NCBI GenBank assembly: GCA_947589435.1
Contig: CANQBI010000011.1
Coordinates: forward strand, 1-46,221
Direction: 5' to 3'
Source: an uncultured Bacilli bacterium
Lineage (GTDB): Bacteria; Bacillota_I; Bacilli_A; RF39; UBA660
Length of the DNA: 46,221 nucleotides
A program made the translations under genes and the position numbers. Below, piece after piece: positions 7,446-18,862 of the stretch (position 1 is the first letter of the stretch; each line of letters starts with the position of its first letter). The notes below the pieces were generated by a model that saw only the letters and a program-made list of their open reading frames with translations, ran no database searches and was not told the DNA's origin.

Positions 7446-9848
7446 CTATTTAACCACAATATTAACAATTCTATTTTTAATAACGATTGTTTTAATAATT
7501 TCTTTACCTTCTAAATGTTTTTGAACATTTTCTTCCGCCATGGCAATTTCTTTAACTTTTTCATCATCTTCGTCTTTTTTTATCTTAATAGAAGAACGAA
7601 GTTTACCATTTACTTGAACGCCAATTTCAATTTCATCATCAATTGTTTTGGCTTCATCATATTCAGGCCAAGGCATTTCTAAAATCATTTGGCTATTTCC
7701 TAATCTCTCATTTAATTCTTCGGTAATATGCGGAGCAATTGGATTTAAAAGTTTAAGTAAAACCATATAATCATCTTTCGTTATACTTTGACATTTTTCA
7801 TAGAAGCCCGCTAGAATCATTAAAGAAGAGACAACCGTATTATATTTCATGTTCGCTAAATCATAAGTAACTTTCTTAATTGTTTTATTAACGATTACTT
7901 CATCAGTATAGCCATCTTTGTTATTTACTTTATCTTTTAATCTTTCCACTTTATCTAAGAATCTTTTACATCCTCTTAAGGATTCGGTACTCCATGAGGC
8001 ATCTTTTTCATAATCTCCAATAAACATTTCATAACATCTTAAAGTATCAGCACCATATTCATTAACAATATCATCTGGATTAATAACATTACCTTTACTC
8101 TTACTCATTTTTTCATTATTTGAACCCAAAATCATCCCATGAGACACTCTTATATCGATTGGTTCACTATTCGGAACTAAACCAATGTTATGTAAGAATT
8201 GATTCCAGAATCTTGCATATAGTAAGTGTCTAGTGGTATGTTCCATTCCCCCATTATACCAATCAACTTTACCCCAATATTTTAAGGCTTCAGGAGATGC
8301 AAAACACTTATCATTATGGGGATCCATATATCTTAAGAAATACCAACTTGAACCAGCCCAGTTAGGCATTGTATCGGTTTCTCTTCGCGCTTTACCGCCA
8401 CATTTTGGACAAGTAGTATTTACCCAATCGTTAATTTTCGCAAGTGGACTTTCCCCATCATCAGTTGGCTCATATTCGGTAACATCTGGAAGTAAAACAG
8501 GTAGTTCACTTTCCGGAACTGGCACCCAACCACATTTATCACAATGAACTAAAGGAATTGGTTCACCCCAGAATCTTTGTCTTGAGAAAACCCAATCTTG
8601 TAAACGATAATTTACTTTTTTCTTACCTAAGTTATTTTCTCCTAAAAATTCTAACATTTTATTAATGGCATCTTCTTTATTTAAACCATCTAAGAATTCG
8701 GAGTTAATATGAATACCATCTTCGGTGTAAGCTTTATCTAAATTAAGAGTTTCTTTCCCATCCTTACTAATAACTTGAATAATTGGTATATTGTACTTTT
8801 TCGCAAATTCAAAGTCTCTATCATCATGAGCTGGAACGGCCATAATAGCTCCTGTTCCATAACCCATCATAACATAGTCACCAATCCAGATTTCGACATC
8901 TTTTCCATTAACCGGATTTATACCTACGACTCCTTCAAGTTTAACTCCCGTTTTTTCTTTAACAAGTTCGGTTCTTTCAAAAGTAGTCTTCTCTTTAGCA
9001 TAAGTTTGATATTCTCGCACCTCATCCATATTTTGAATTTTATCTTTTAATTTTTCAATTATTGGATGTTCTGGCGCTAAAACCATAAAGGTTGCTCCAA
9101 ATAAAGTATCACATCTCGTTGTATAAACTACAATATCTTCCTCTGTATCCTTTACTTTAAATAAAACTTCGGCTCCAATACTTTTGCCAATCCAATTTAT
9201 TTGACCAAGTTTAATTTTATCAGCAAAATGGGTATCATTTAAACCATCAAGTAAACTCTCGGCATAATCACTCATCCGAAGCATCCATTGTTCTTTTTCT
9301 TTTTGAACAACTTTACTACCACATCTTTCACAAACACCACCAGAAGAATCTTCATTAGATAAACCAATCTTACAATTTGGACACCAGTTAATGTCTTTTT
9401 TAGCTTTATAAGCCATTCCATGTTCGTAAAATTTTAAAAATTGCCATTGAGTCCATTTATAATATTCGGGATCCGTTGTCGAAAATTCTCTTGACCAGTC
9501 AAAAGAAATACCTAAAGACTGAATTTGTCCTTTAAAGGTTTTAATATTTTCTTCCACCGCTTTAGATGGATGAATATGATTTTTAATGGCATATTGTTCT
9601 GCGGGAGCTCCAAAAGCATCCCATCCCATTGGAAATAATACATTATATCCTTGCATTCTTTTCATTCTCGCATAAGCATCTAAAGCCGTATAACTTCTTA
9701 CATGTCCTACATGTAGTCCTTGTCCTGATGGATAAGGAAACTCTACTAAAATATAATATTTTTCTTTATCACTATTATTGGAAGCATGAAAGTATCCCCC
9801 ATCTTCCCATCTTTTTTGCCATTTCTTTTCTATTTTATTCATTTCCAT
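7446..9848 (-). CDS. leuS: Leucyl-tRNA synthetase
   Basis: FPYPSGQGLHVGHVRSYTALDAYARMKRMQGYNVLFPMGWDAFG; KMSKSKGNVINPDDIV. Confidence 0.98.
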   Translation of the reverse strand: MEMNKIEKKWQKRWEDGGYFHASNNSDKEKYYILVEFPYPSGQGLHVGHVRSYTALDAYARMKRMQGYNVLFPMGWDAFGAPAEQYAIKNHIHPSKAVEENIKTFKGQIQSLGISFDWSREFSTTDPEYYKWTQWQFLKFYEHGMAYKAKKDINWCPNCKIGLSNEDSSGGVCERCGSKVVQKEKEQWMLRMSDYAESLLDGLNDTHFADKIKLGQINWIGKSIGAEVLFKVKDTEEDIVVYTTRCDTLFGATFMVLAPEHPIIEKLKDKIQNMDEVREYQTYAKEKTTFERTELVKEKTGVKLEGVVGINPVNGKDVEIWIGDYVMMGYGTGAIMAVPAHDDRDFEFAKKYNIPIIQVISKDGKETLNLDKAYTEDGIHINSEFLDGLNKEDAINKMLEFLGENNLGKKKVNYRLQDWVFSRQRFWGEPIPLVHCDKCGWVPVPESELPVLLPDVTEYEPTDDGESPLAKINDWVNTTCPKCGGKARRETDTMPNWAGSSWYFLRYMDPHNDKCFASPEALKYWGKVDWYNGGMEHTTRHLLYARFWNQFLHNIGLVPNSEPIDIRVSHGMILGSNNEKMSKSKGNVINPDDIVNEYGADTLRCYEMFIGDYEKDASWSTESLRGCKRFLDKVERLKDKVNNKDGYTDEVIVNKTIKKVTYDLANMKYNTVVSSLMILAGFYEKCQSITKDDYMVLLKLLNPIAPHITEELNERLGNSQMILEMPWPEYDEAKTIDDEIEIGVQVNGKLRSSIKIKKDEDDEKVKEIAMAEENVQKHLEGKEIIKTIVIKNRIVNIVVK

Positions 9849-10242
9849 ATTTACTAAATCCTCGTCTTTCTAAAATTCTTCCTAATATTTCATATAAGGA
9901 ATAGATAAGTCCCATTAAAAGAACAAACCCCACTAATAATCTTACAATGGTATAAGTATCAAGTAATAATACAGTTACTGATACAATGCTTATAATAAAA
10001 GCATTTATGAGTGATATAATAACTAACAGTTTATTTAAAGGTAGTTTACTTTTATCTAATTTAAATTTTATTATTAAATAAGATAATTCCATTAATTCAT
10101 TATCTTTTTTCTTCTTTTTCTTTTTGCCATTTAATCTTTTTAAATATCTTCTTTTAATAAAGAGATAATCTACAGTAAAGATTATGAGAAAAAGAATTAA
10201 AAAAGCATAAACACCAGCTTCTAATCTACTCATAATAACCAC
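9835..10242 (-). CDS. Small membrane protein of unknown function
   Basis: Three predicted hydrophobic segments; start-region overlap with leuS. Confidence 0.6.
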   Translation of the reverse strand: MVIMSRLEAGVYAFLILFLIIFTVDYLFIKRRYLKRLNGKKKKKKKDNELMELSYLIIKFKLDKSKLPLNKLLVIISLINAFIISIVSVTVLLLDTYTIVRLLVGFVLLMGLIYSLYEILGRILERRGFSKYGNE

Positions 10243-10335
10243 CTAAATAAATCTTTCAAAAATATTTTATCATATTTTTATCCTTTTAGATATTTCTTTT
10301 CATATTTTTAGAGTAATTTTTAGAATTTATAAATA

Positions 10336-11067
10336 TCATTGAATATTTATTATCTTAAATGCCCCACCATAATTTTTATATAAATCATAAGCCTCTAAAG
10401 TTTTTACTATATTACTTTTACTATGAGTTCTTAAACTCTTAATATAATTATTTAATACTTTTATATTTTTAGGATAGGCAAATAAAGTTGAAGTAAAATT
10501 TATACCATCAACACTAAATATTCTTGAATATAAATAACATTCATTTTTTGATAAGGGATTACTCATACCTACATCAATTACTCGATAAACTTTATCAGTT
10601 ACTAAATCAACTAAATCTACATACCCATCTCTACTTTTATTATCAATTTTAAAGAAAGAAACAAAAGAATCATTCATGGCATTTAAAAGTTTTATTTTCT
10701 CTTCACTTTTTAATTTCTTTTTACTTAAATATTCTTCAGTAAGCGATGCCATTTTAGGATGATTTTTATAAGCACAAAGTTCCACAAAAAGAAGATTATC
10801 TATCTCATTACGGGTATCTAAATCAAAATTTAACCTTTCAGGATGATTTTTAACTTCTTTTAGGATATCTTCTTTTATATTTGTTAATTCATTTACTAAA
10901 TCATAATTACCATTATCAATATATTTTCCCATACTTGAAAGAATTTCACTATGAACTTTGCGCCATTTATAATATTTCTTTATATGGGGATATTGTTTTA
11001 ATAAATACTCATGCATATTTTGAAGTCCATCTGTTAATATTTCTTTATCTTCTTCATTAAAATTCAT
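10336..11067 (-). CDS. Hypothetical protein
   Basis: Intact 243-aa ORF abutting the YkgJ-like gene; no family recognised. Confidence 0.65.
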   Translation of the reverse strand: MNFNEEDKEILTDGLQNMHEYLLKQYPHIKKYYKWRKVHSEILSSMGKYIDNGNYDLVNELTNIKEDILKEVKNHPERLNFDLDTRNEIDNLLFVELCAYKNHPKMASLTEEYLSKKKLKSEEKIKLLNAMNDSFVSFFKIDNKSRDGYVDLVDLVTDKVYRVIDVGMSNPLSKNECYLYSRIFSVDGINFTSTLFAYPKNIKVLNNYIKSLRTHSKSNIVKTLEAYDLYKNYGGAFKIINIQ

Positions 11068-11552
11068 TATCTATAACTCCTAAAATTATATATTTCTTTT
11101 AAGTCCTCTAGTATTTGATAAACTACAGGACATACTTTACTATTATTAACTACTGTAAGTAAACTAAATAATCTTTCTTCTTTATTTGTATAAGGATATT
11201 CTTTACAACTTTTTGGTAAACACTCATCAATTCTACAACTATTATCTTCCTCTAAAAAAGGACAAGGAGAAGCAATATATTCTCCATAACTTTCTTTTAA
11301 TTTATTTTTTACTTCATTTATATTCCAACTATAATGTTCACATATTCGCTTTAATTCATCTTCACTCATAGATATTCCTAATTTTTTACAACAATTACGA
11401 CATTTACGACAATCCATATCTTTAAAATATTTATTATGCAATTCTTTAAATTGCTCATCTAATAATTTTTCATCAGCATGTCCTTTTAAAAAGGTTCTAA
11501 AGCGATAATTTTCATCTATTTTTTTCTCACTAACTTCTTTAACTTCTAACAT
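11067..11552 (-). CDS. YkgJ family cysteine cluster protein
   Basis: CRKCRNCCKKLG...CPFLEEDNSCRIDECLPKSCKEYP. Confidence 0.85.
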   Translation of the reverse strand: MLEVKEVSEKKIDENYRFRTFLKGHADEKLLDEQFKELHNKYFKDMDCRKCRNCCKKLGISMSEDELKRICEHYSWNINEVKNKLKESYGEYIASPCPFLEEDNSCRIDECLPKSCKEYPYTNKEERLFSLLTVVNNSKVCPVVYQILEDLKEIYNFRSYR

Positions 11553-11654
11553 AACTATTCTCCTTACTTTTTTGTGATTTAGGCACTTTAATTATAAGAT
11601 AATTTTTCTATTTTTACTAGCATTTATCTATCTAGTATATAGCAAAAAATTATT

Positions 11655-14600
11655 TTAAAAATCGAGTAATTTTTTAATATCTTTTTCGGTTAAATTTGCC
11701 AAATTAATGTTACCTTCTTCACCTTTCTCAATTAACTTATCTGCTAAAAGTTGTTTTTTCTTTTGAAGTTCTAATATTCTTTCCTCAATTGTTCCATTAG
11801 CAATTAACTTAATAACTTCCACTTTTTTCGTTTGACCAATACGATGAGCTCGATCAGTGGCTTGATTTTCCACTTGGGGATTCCACCATAAATCTAGATG
11901 AATAACAACATCAGCACTCGTTAAATTAAGCCCTGTTCCCCCACTTTTTAAGGTTATCAAAAAGACATTGGTATCATCATTATTAAATTTATCAACTAAT
12001 TCTTGTCTTACTTTTCCCGTAACACTTCCATCAATTTGATAAAATGTTATTTTATTTTTCTTAAATTCTTCTCTTACAATATCTAAAGCTTTTTTAAAAC
12101 TCGTAAATAATAATATTTTATGACCATTAGATACATACATAAGCACAGTTTTGACAAGTTCTTCAATTTTAGAACTTTCCCCACTATAATTCTCATAAAT
12201 TAAATGCGGATCAATACATATTTGTCTTAAACGCATTAAAAGAGTTATAATTTCAATTTTTTTACTATTAAAACTTCCCGTTTGTAAAAGTTCTTCTATT
12301 TTTTTCTTTACCGATTCAACTTCAACAGCATATATTTTCTTTTGCATATCATTTAAATCTATAAATATATTATTTTCAATTTTGTCAGGCAGTTCTTTCG
12401 TAACATCGCTTTTCTTTCTTCTTAAAATAAACGGCGATGTTATATTCTTAAGTAAGGCTATTTTATTTTGCGCCTCTTCATTCATATCTTTAAAATTATA
12501 TTTTTCTTTAAATTTAATGGAACTATTTAAATATCCTGGCATTATAAAATCAAAAATACTCCATAATTCTAAAATAGAATTTTCTAAAGGTGTTCCCGTT
12601 AAAGCAATCTTAGTATCGGCCTTAATTTTCTTTACGGCTCTTGTAATTAAAGCATTAGGATTTTTAATATTTTGGGCTTCATCTATAACACATACTTTAA
12701 ACTTTTTATCTTGATAAAATTCAATATCTTCTCGTAAAGTTCCATAGGATGTTATATATACTTGAATATCTTTATTATCTAAATTATTTATTCTTAAATC
12801 TTTATTACCATTTAATATACAAACTTTAAATAATTTATCATACATTTCAAATTCTTTTAACCAGTTATAACAAAGAGAAGTAGGACAAACTACTAAAAAC
12901 TTACTTTCTTTATCATCTTTAAATAATTTTCTAAAAAAGTAAATTGTTTGAATTGTTTTTCCTAGTCCCATTTCATCTGCTAGAATTCCCCCTAAATCAC
13001 ATTTATGAATATTGTATAACCATTCTACTCCTTCAAGTTGATATTTTCTTAATAACTTCTTTTCTGCATCATTAAAATCTACAGTATTATTTTTATACTC
13101 ATTAAAATTTTTAATAAAATTATCAAATAAATTATTCGTTTTAATACTTGGATATTTTTTCCTTTTTAAATAATCTAAATAAATTGCTTGATATTTAGGT
13201 ATTTCTCCTTCAGTGTCTTTAGCATCGATATCTAAATCTTCTAATAAATTACTTAAATCACTTAAAGAATTATCTTCCAAAGAAACAATATCCCCATTTT
13301 TTAGTTTATAATACTTTTTCTTATTTTTTAACGACTTAATTAAATTATTAATTTCGGCATCATTTATATCATCAATACTAAAAGAATAACGCATTATATT
13401 ATCTTCACCAATAGAGAAATTACTACTCACATTAATTTTCTTTTTAATATTAAGACTTTTTAATTTTTCGGATGTAAATATTTCATACTTAGTAGTAAGT
13501 TCATTTAATCCATTTTCCATAAAATTAACGATTAATTCCAAATCATCTAAATAAATAGTATTATTTTCAATTTTAAAATAATAACTCTTTAAATCATTAA
13601 TAACCTCTTGTTCATAGGAAAAGTCTCTTAATAATTCCTCAGTTGTATCAAAGTAATCTATTTCGTTTTCAGTATATAATAATTTAAAATTACAAATAAT
13701 ATTATCATCATTAAGTTCAAAGTATAATCTTACTGTTGGTTTTACGGAAGATATTATATTTTTTAAATTATTACTTACTTTAAGATTATTTTTAATAATA
13801 GGCATAATACCTACATTAAATTTATTTAATTCTTCTTTTGTAAATTCCAAAGTAGTTAATTCATTTTCTTCTAAAGATTGTATTAACTTTTGATATCCTT
13901 TATTTAAATGATACATATTATTTTTATAAAAAACATACTCATAATCTTCAGTAACTTTTTCTAAATTAGAATAATCTACTTTTAATTTGTATAAATCATC
14001 TTTTTTACTTAAATTTATATCAAATGGTAAATCACTTTTTATACCCTCAATTAAAATATCATTATAATAAAATGTCTTATCCCTTAATTTATCTAATAAT
14101 TTAGATAATCCTCTTTGCGAAAAACCAACATTATCATAATTATATGAACCATTTTCAAAAATAATATCTAAAATATCTTGGTCTTCAGAGGAAAAATATG
14201 ATTCTTCGGGATTAAATGTAAAATTAACTCCAAAATAAACCTTTCCCTCACCATCTTCAACAGTTCTTTTAAAAGCATTATATTTTTGTCCTAAAGTATA
14301 TAATTTATCATAGCCCATTTTCATTTTAAGAGATATAGTTCGGTAACTATAATTATAATAACTATACTCATTATTAGTTAAATATAAAACAAGATTAACT
14401 TTTTTTCTAACAATATTTTGATTATGAGAAAAAAGTTCAAGAATTTGTTTAGAAATACTTTTATTATCCATATGATAATCATCAAATACCATTGAATTCA
14501 TTATAGATGCCGGTATATGACAACATGAATGATACCTTTTAAAATCCGAACAATTACAATAAAACGTTCTTAATTTATCTTTAAATAAAGTAATTTTAAC

Positions 14601-14768
14601 CGTGGCATTTTCTCTATAATAATTTTGAACTTTAAAAGTATAACCTTTTACCATACCTTCTTGACTTTCAGCGATTAAAGAAACATCTTCAAAATCAATG
14701 AATCTTGCTTCATTGAAATGTCTTTCTAATATATATCCTTTTAATTGTTCTATTAAATCACTTCTCAT
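11655..14768 (-). CDS. SNF2-family helicase with N-terminal SWIM zinc finger
   Basis: YCNCSDFKRYHSCCHI SWIM motif; GGILADEMGLGKTIQ, DEAQNIKN, TGTPLEN, DRAHRIGQ. Confidence 0.95.
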   Translation of the reverse strand: MRSDLIEQLKGYILERHFNEARFIDFEDVSLIAESQEGMVKGYTFKVQNYYRENATVKITLFKDKLRTFYCNCSDFKRYHSCCHIPASIMNSMVFDDYHMDNKSISKQILELFSHNQNIVRKKVNLVLYLTNNEYSYYNYSYRTISLKMKMGYDKLYTLGQKYNAFKRTVEDGEGKVYFGVNFTFNPEESYFSSEDQDILDIIFENGSYNYDNVGFSQRGLSKLLDKLRDKTFYYNDILIEGIKSDLPFDINLSKKDDLYKLKVDYSNLEKVTEDYEYVFYKNNMYHLNKGYQKLIQSLEENELTTLEFTKEELNKFNVGIMPIIKNNLKVSNNLKNIISSVKPTVRLYFELNDDNIICNFKLLYTENEIDYFDTTEELLRDFSYEQEVINDLKSYYFKIENNTIYLDDLELIVNFMENGLNELTTKYEIFTSEKLKSLNIKKKINVSSNFSIGEDNIMRYSFSIDDINDAEINNLIKSLKNKKKYYKLKNGDIVSLEDNSLSDLSNLLEDLDIDAKDTEGEIPKYQAIYLDYLKRKKYPSIKTNNLFDNFIKNFNEYKNNTVDFNDAEKKLLRKYQLEGVEWLYNIHKCDLGGILADEMGLGKTIQTIYFFRKLFKDDKESKFLVVCPTSLCYNWLKEFEMYDKLFKVCILNGNKDLRINNLDNKDIQVYITSYGTLREDIEFYQDKKFKVCVIDEAQNIKNPNALITRAVKKIKADTKIALTGTPLENSILELWSIFDFIMPGYLNSSIKFKEKYNFKDMNEEAQNKIALLKNITSPFILRRKKSDVTKELPDKIENNIFIDLNDMQKKIYAVEVESVKKKIEELLQTGSFNSKKIEIITLLMRLRQICIDPHLIYENYSGESSKIEELVKTVLMYVSNGHKILLFTSFKKALDIVREEFKKNKITFYQIDGSVTGKVRQELVDKFNNDDTNVFLITLKSGGTGLNLTSADVVIHLDLWWNPQVENQATDRAHRIGQTKKVEVIKLIANGTIEERILELQKKKQLLADKLIEKGEEGNINLANLTEKDIKKLLDF

Positions 14769-14919
14769 TTTTGCTCCTTAATGAGTTATATTATAACAAT
14801 TGTTTGCTGTGATGTAAAGAAAATTTGTTAATTTGTACATTTTAACCCAAAAAATTTTTAGCCATTTCTTTTAGTTCATTTAATTGATTCATAAACATTA
14901 AACCTACCAATAGGAAAAG

Positions 14920-15190
14920 TAAGCCATTACTTTACTATTTTCTTTTTTATAATAACATAAGGACTTTCCTGAGGCTCCCTTTTTAATTTTATTTTTTTCC
15001 TCTTCAGTTTTATATCTTTTAGCCCAGATGATATCGCCAACACTGAACAAAAGTAAAACTCAATAAATAAATTTATTTCGTTTCACCTTGATAAGCCTCA
15101 CGGCTTATCTTTCCCGCTTCATTGGATGTTACTCCTCCACAGGCCATATTTCCGACAGTCGCTGCCGTACTTGTTTTTTATTTATTATTT
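14920..15190 (-). pseudogene. Decayed coding remnants of unknown family
   Basis: Minus-strand reading gives ...STAATVGNMACGGVTSNEAGKISREAYQGETK* and FSVGDIIWAKRYKTEEEKNKIKKGASGKSLCYYKKENSKVMAYFSYW*, neither an intact gene. Confidence 0.35.
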
Positions 15191-15458
15191 TATTTCCCTA
15201 GGTACATTTTAATTATATGATACAAACTAATGATTGTCAATACAAAAATTAACTTTTTGTATTACTTTCCTAGTATAAAAAAGATAAGTCATTACCTCTT
15301 ACCTCAATTAATTTTCTTATAAATTCCCTTAACATATCAAAACCCCCTTGTTATTTTAACTATATCATAAATGATATACATAATCAACCATATTAGGTAA
15401 ACTTTACATAAACTTTTTAATGATACGTGTTATAATATTTATGTATTAGGGAGGATAT

Positions 15459-16217
15459 ATGAATAAAATATATTATTATAAATCTTTTGATGATGAATTT
15501 ATTACCTCAAAAAAGCAAGATTATAAATTAAAAGATAATTATAAATGGATTCATCATAATTTATTTTATAAAATACTATCCTATATTCTTTATTATTTGG
15601 TTTTATTATTTTCTCTTATTTATACCAAATTATTTTTACACGTTACGATTAAAAATAAAAAGATTTTAAAAAAAGATAAAGGTTATTTTATCTATTCTAA
15701 TCATACTCAAATGCTCGGAGATGTTTTTAATCCCTTCTTAGTAAATTTTCCTCATCACCCCTTTATCATATGCAGTCCTTCAAACTTAGGAATACCCATT
15801 ATAGGTAAAATTCTTCCGATGGCGGGAGCCCTACCTATTCCAGATAATATTCATGATATGGTTAAATTTAAAGAAGCTATTAACTATCACAATAGAAAAG
15901 GACATCCAATCGTGATATACCCCGAAGCTCATCTTTGGCCATATGCGACATTTATTAGAGAATACCCTGCTACTTCTTTTCATTTTCCAGTTGAGGCAAA
16001 AAGTAATGTTTATGTTTCAACCACTTCTTACACTAAGTCTAAATTTTATAAAAAGCCCAAGATAACTATTTATATTGATGGTCCATTTAAAATAGATGAA
16101 AATAAAACTAAAAAAGAAAATATGAAAAATCTTCATGATGAAGTCTATAAGACCATGGTTAAAAGAAGTAAGTTAAATAACTATGCTTATGTTAAATATA
16201 AAAAGAAAGATAATTAG
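15459..16217 (+). CDS. PlsC-like acyltransferase
   Basis: YSNHTQMLGDVF and IYPEAHLWPY motifs. Confidence 0.75.
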   Translation: MNKIYYYKSFDDEFITSKKQDYKLKDNYKWIHHNLFYKILSYILYYLVLLFSLIYTKLFLHVTIKNKKILKKDKGYFIYSNHTQMLGDVFNPFLVNFPHHPFIICSPSNLGIPIIGKILPMAGALPIPDNIHDMVKFKEAINYHNRKGHPIVIYPEAHLWPYATFIREYPATSFHFPVEAKSNVYVSTTSYTKSKFYKKPKITIYIDGPFKIDENKTKKENMKNLHDEVYKTMVKRSKLNNYAYVKYKKKDN

Positions 16218-17074
16218 TCTTTCTTGTATCCCGCAATATCTTCATAAGAGAAAGTATAATCTAATTTTTTATGATAGCACTTTTCATAGGCTTCTTTTTT
16301 TTGCTTATAATCAGTCTCGGCCATTATCTTACTATTTTCTCTTACCGATTTATTTTTATCAGGATATATTGGATTTAATACATGCACAATATATTTAACC
16401 TCTTTAAATTCATCATTATCATCTTTATCGGTATCTCTTATTTCTGTAAAACAAGAAATAATAGGTTTACCAGCTTCCGCTGCAAATTGATATGCTCCTC
16501 TTTTACAAGGACGAGGTTTCCGATAATTAAACCACATTTCTTCTTCCGGATAGATTAAAACATAATTATTTTTATTTAATACTCTTTTTAACTCCGGAAT
16601 AAAAGTCTTAATAATATAATTTGGTCCCTTACATAAAGGAATAATATTAATACTATTCATCAAATAACCAATAATACCTGGCATAGCTAAATTAGTTTCT
16701 TGACTAACAACATAGAAATTTTTTCGATATCTTTTTTTAATTAATTTTCTAATAGCCATATTATCTAAAGGATTAAAGTGATTACTTGTTACAATTGCTC
16801 CCTCATTAATATTTTTAATATTATCAAGGCCTTCAATCTCTATCGATTTATTTAATTTAAGACCAATGATATCCACAAAAAGATAGGCAAAACGGCTTTC
16901 AAAAAAGTAGGCTATCTTATGTTTTCTAATGCCATAAAATCTATCTAAGGCTTTATTAACTTCTTCTTCACTTAGATGAGGATCATTAACTTCAACTTTT
17001 TTGTTAAGTTCACCTTCCTTAACATTTTTCTTAATATTTTCAATTACGGCCTTTTTACTACCACCAATAACCAT
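16214..17074 (-). CDS. PlsC-like acyltransferase
   Basis: TSNHFNPLDN and IYPEEEMWFNYRKPRPCKRGAYQFAAEAGKPI. Confidence 0.78.
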   Translation of the reverse strand: MVIGGSKKAVIENIKKNVKEGELNKKVEVNDPHLSEEEVNKALDRFYGIRKHKIAYFFESRFAYLFVDIIGLKLNKSIEIEGLDNIKNINEGAIVTSNHFNPLDNMAIRKLIKKRYRKNFYVVSQETNLAMPGIIGYLMNSINIIPLCKGPNYIIKTFIPELKRVLNKNNYVLIYPEEEMWFNYRKPRPCKRGAYQFAAEAGKPIISCFTEIRDTDKDDNDEFKEVKYIVHVLNPIYPDKNKSVRENSKIMAETDYKQKKEAYEKCYHKKLDYTFSYEDIAGYKKD

Positions 17075-17082
17075 AAGTACCT

Positions 17083-18036
17083 CTATATTCTTCTTTCTAA
17101 TTTCTTTTCGAATACTGTTTTAAAAGTAACTTCATTATGCATTATTTCCCTAGCTCTATTGACTAGATTTTGAAGCATTCTTTCATCTTCTTCTTGCATT
17201 TCTTTGGTAAAGTTTTCTTTTTCTTTTAAAATATCTTCTTTAAATAAAGACTTATTCGCATATTTCCAAAAATATTCTTCATAATCAATATTATCATAAT
17301 GCCAAGGTTTAAAAAATAAATTATAATGAATTATTTTAGGGTTATCAAATACTAACGCTCCATTTGTAGGCATGGCATCCCATTCATTAGATAAATGGAG
17401 GATTTTACCATAGGCCATCGCATTAATATAATCTTGATCCGGACAAACATTATCAAAATGATATTTATTAAGTAAATATAAGAAATGATTTTCAAAGTCT
17501 ACTTCTCTTAACTTTTTCATGTTCATAAGTAATACTCCAGAATTAATATATTCCTTAATATTTACGCCCGCATTAAGACGGAAATATTCACATAATATTT
17601 CATTATCTTGACAAGATATATCCGTACATCCTCCAAATAAGTTGTCTTTTAAATCAATGTTATATAATTCAGAAATATCTCCAGGAATACAAGTATCACT
17701 ATCAATATAAATAGCTTTATCATATTCCGGAAACATAGAGGGAATAAAAATTCTAAAATAAATAGTTAAAGTAAATATATCTGTTCTAAGTAAATTTTCT
17801 TTTCGATTGGTAATACTTTCTAAACTATTGGCCATTTCCGTAAAAATTATTTTGGCATAATCCGTTTCTAAAGTTTTTAGTTTATTTATAGCATCTTCTG
17901 TAATTGATTCATAAACAACGTGAATATGATAATTATAATCTTTGGAAGCATTCTCAATTAAAGAAGCTATGGCTACCGATAAATAAGGAGCATATCCCGC
18001 ATCTATTGTAAAAAATATAGGTATTATTGGTTTCAT
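17083..18036 (-). CDS. Glycosyltransferase family 8
   Basis: AIYIDSDTCIPGDISELYNIDL (DxD), NSGVLLMNMKKLRE, PDQDYIN. Confidence 0.9.
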   Translation of the reverse strand: MKPIIPIFFTIDAGYAPYLSVAIASLIENASKDYNYHIHVVYESITEDAINKLKTLETDYAKIIFTEMANSLESITNRKENLLRTDIFTLTIYFRIFIPSMFPEYDKAIYIDSDTCIPGDISELYNIDLKDNLFGGCTDISCQDNEILCEYFRLNAGVNIKEYINSGVLLMNMKKLREVDFENHFLYLLNKYHFDNVCPDQDYINAMAYGKILHLSNEWDAMPTNGALVFDNPKIIHYNLFFKPWHYDNIDYEEYFWKYANKSLFKEDILKEKENFTKEMQEEDERMLQNLVNRAREIMHNEVTFKTVFEKKLERRI

Positions 18037-18861
18037 TTATTTCATCCTTTCCATTACTTTTTGATACTTCTCTAAAACATCATCAAAGACATGTATTTTT
18101 AAAGTGTTATGTACCTCTTCTATATGCCAAGGTTTAATTGTTTGCGTTCTAAATCTGGGCCAAAATTTAAATGTTGTACTAAAATGTCTAAAGACCGTAT
18201 CATTAGTAAGTTCAATTTGTTCATTATATATTCTATCTACTATAAGTTTATCTCTAACATACCAGTTAAGGGCTGATTGATCAGGTAAAAGCATTTTATT
18301 ATTACTACATAACTCCCGACACTTTTTAAATAATTCTCTTTCTTTAATTAAAGGCATATTTAAAAGTAAAACACCAGAATTCATATAATCTCTTTTTAGT
18401 AAATTCTTTTTATAAACATGACAGCCATAATAATCTAAGGCTCCAATGAGTTCATAAGAAGAATTATCCATATCGTATAAACTATGAGGATCTTTTAAAC
18501 ATACCACATCATTATCTAAATATAAAATCTTATCAGGCATTTCCGGAACTAAATCAGCATATAAACGAAGCATACAATAAGGAGTAAAATGCGTATTATT
18601 GTTAGCTTTAGGAATGTTTTTATTAAATATATCGGTAATATCAATTAATTTAATAAAACTTTTTTTGTTTTTTTCTTTAATTATTTTTTCTAATACTTTG
18701 ATATTTTCTTCCTTTAAAGGTTCATAAGTTTTTTTCTTGTTTTTATATTTCATCGTAAAAATATAAATATGTAAACTATCTTTGGTATTTTTTAAAATTG
18801 ATAATACGGATATAACTAAACCATCTAATATATTAGCATCCCCACAGTACAATATATTCAT
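18037..18861 (-). CDS. Glycosyltransferase family 8
   Basis: ILYLDNDVVCLKDPHSLYDMD, NSGVLLLNMPLIKE, LLPDQSALN. Confidence 0.9.
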   Translation of the reverse strand: MNILYCGDANILDGLVISVLSILKNTKDSLHIYIFTMKYKNKKKTYEPLKEENIKVLEKIIKEKNKKSFIKLIDITDIFNKNIPKANNNTHFTPYCMLRLYADLVPEMPDKILYLDNDVVCLKDPHSLYDMDNSSYELIGALDYYGCHVYKKNLLKRDYMNSGVLLLNMPLIKERELFKKCRELCSNNKMLLPDQSALNWYVRDKLIVDRIYNEQIELTNDTVFRHFSTTFKFWPRFRTQTIKPWHIEEVHNTLKIHVFDDVLEKYQKVMERMK

Positions 18862-18862
18862 T

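Noticed and set aside
9849-10335. T-box leader for leuS
   Set aside because: The upstream region is occupied by a membrane-protein ORF overlapping leuS, with only about 94 bp before it and no T-box-like bulge sequence recognised.
14940-15130. RNase P RNA-like strings (GGAAAGTCC and AGGTGAAACG on the minus strand)
   Set aside because: Wrong order for rnpB, no surrounding conserved pairing, and the stretches read better as degraded coding sequence.
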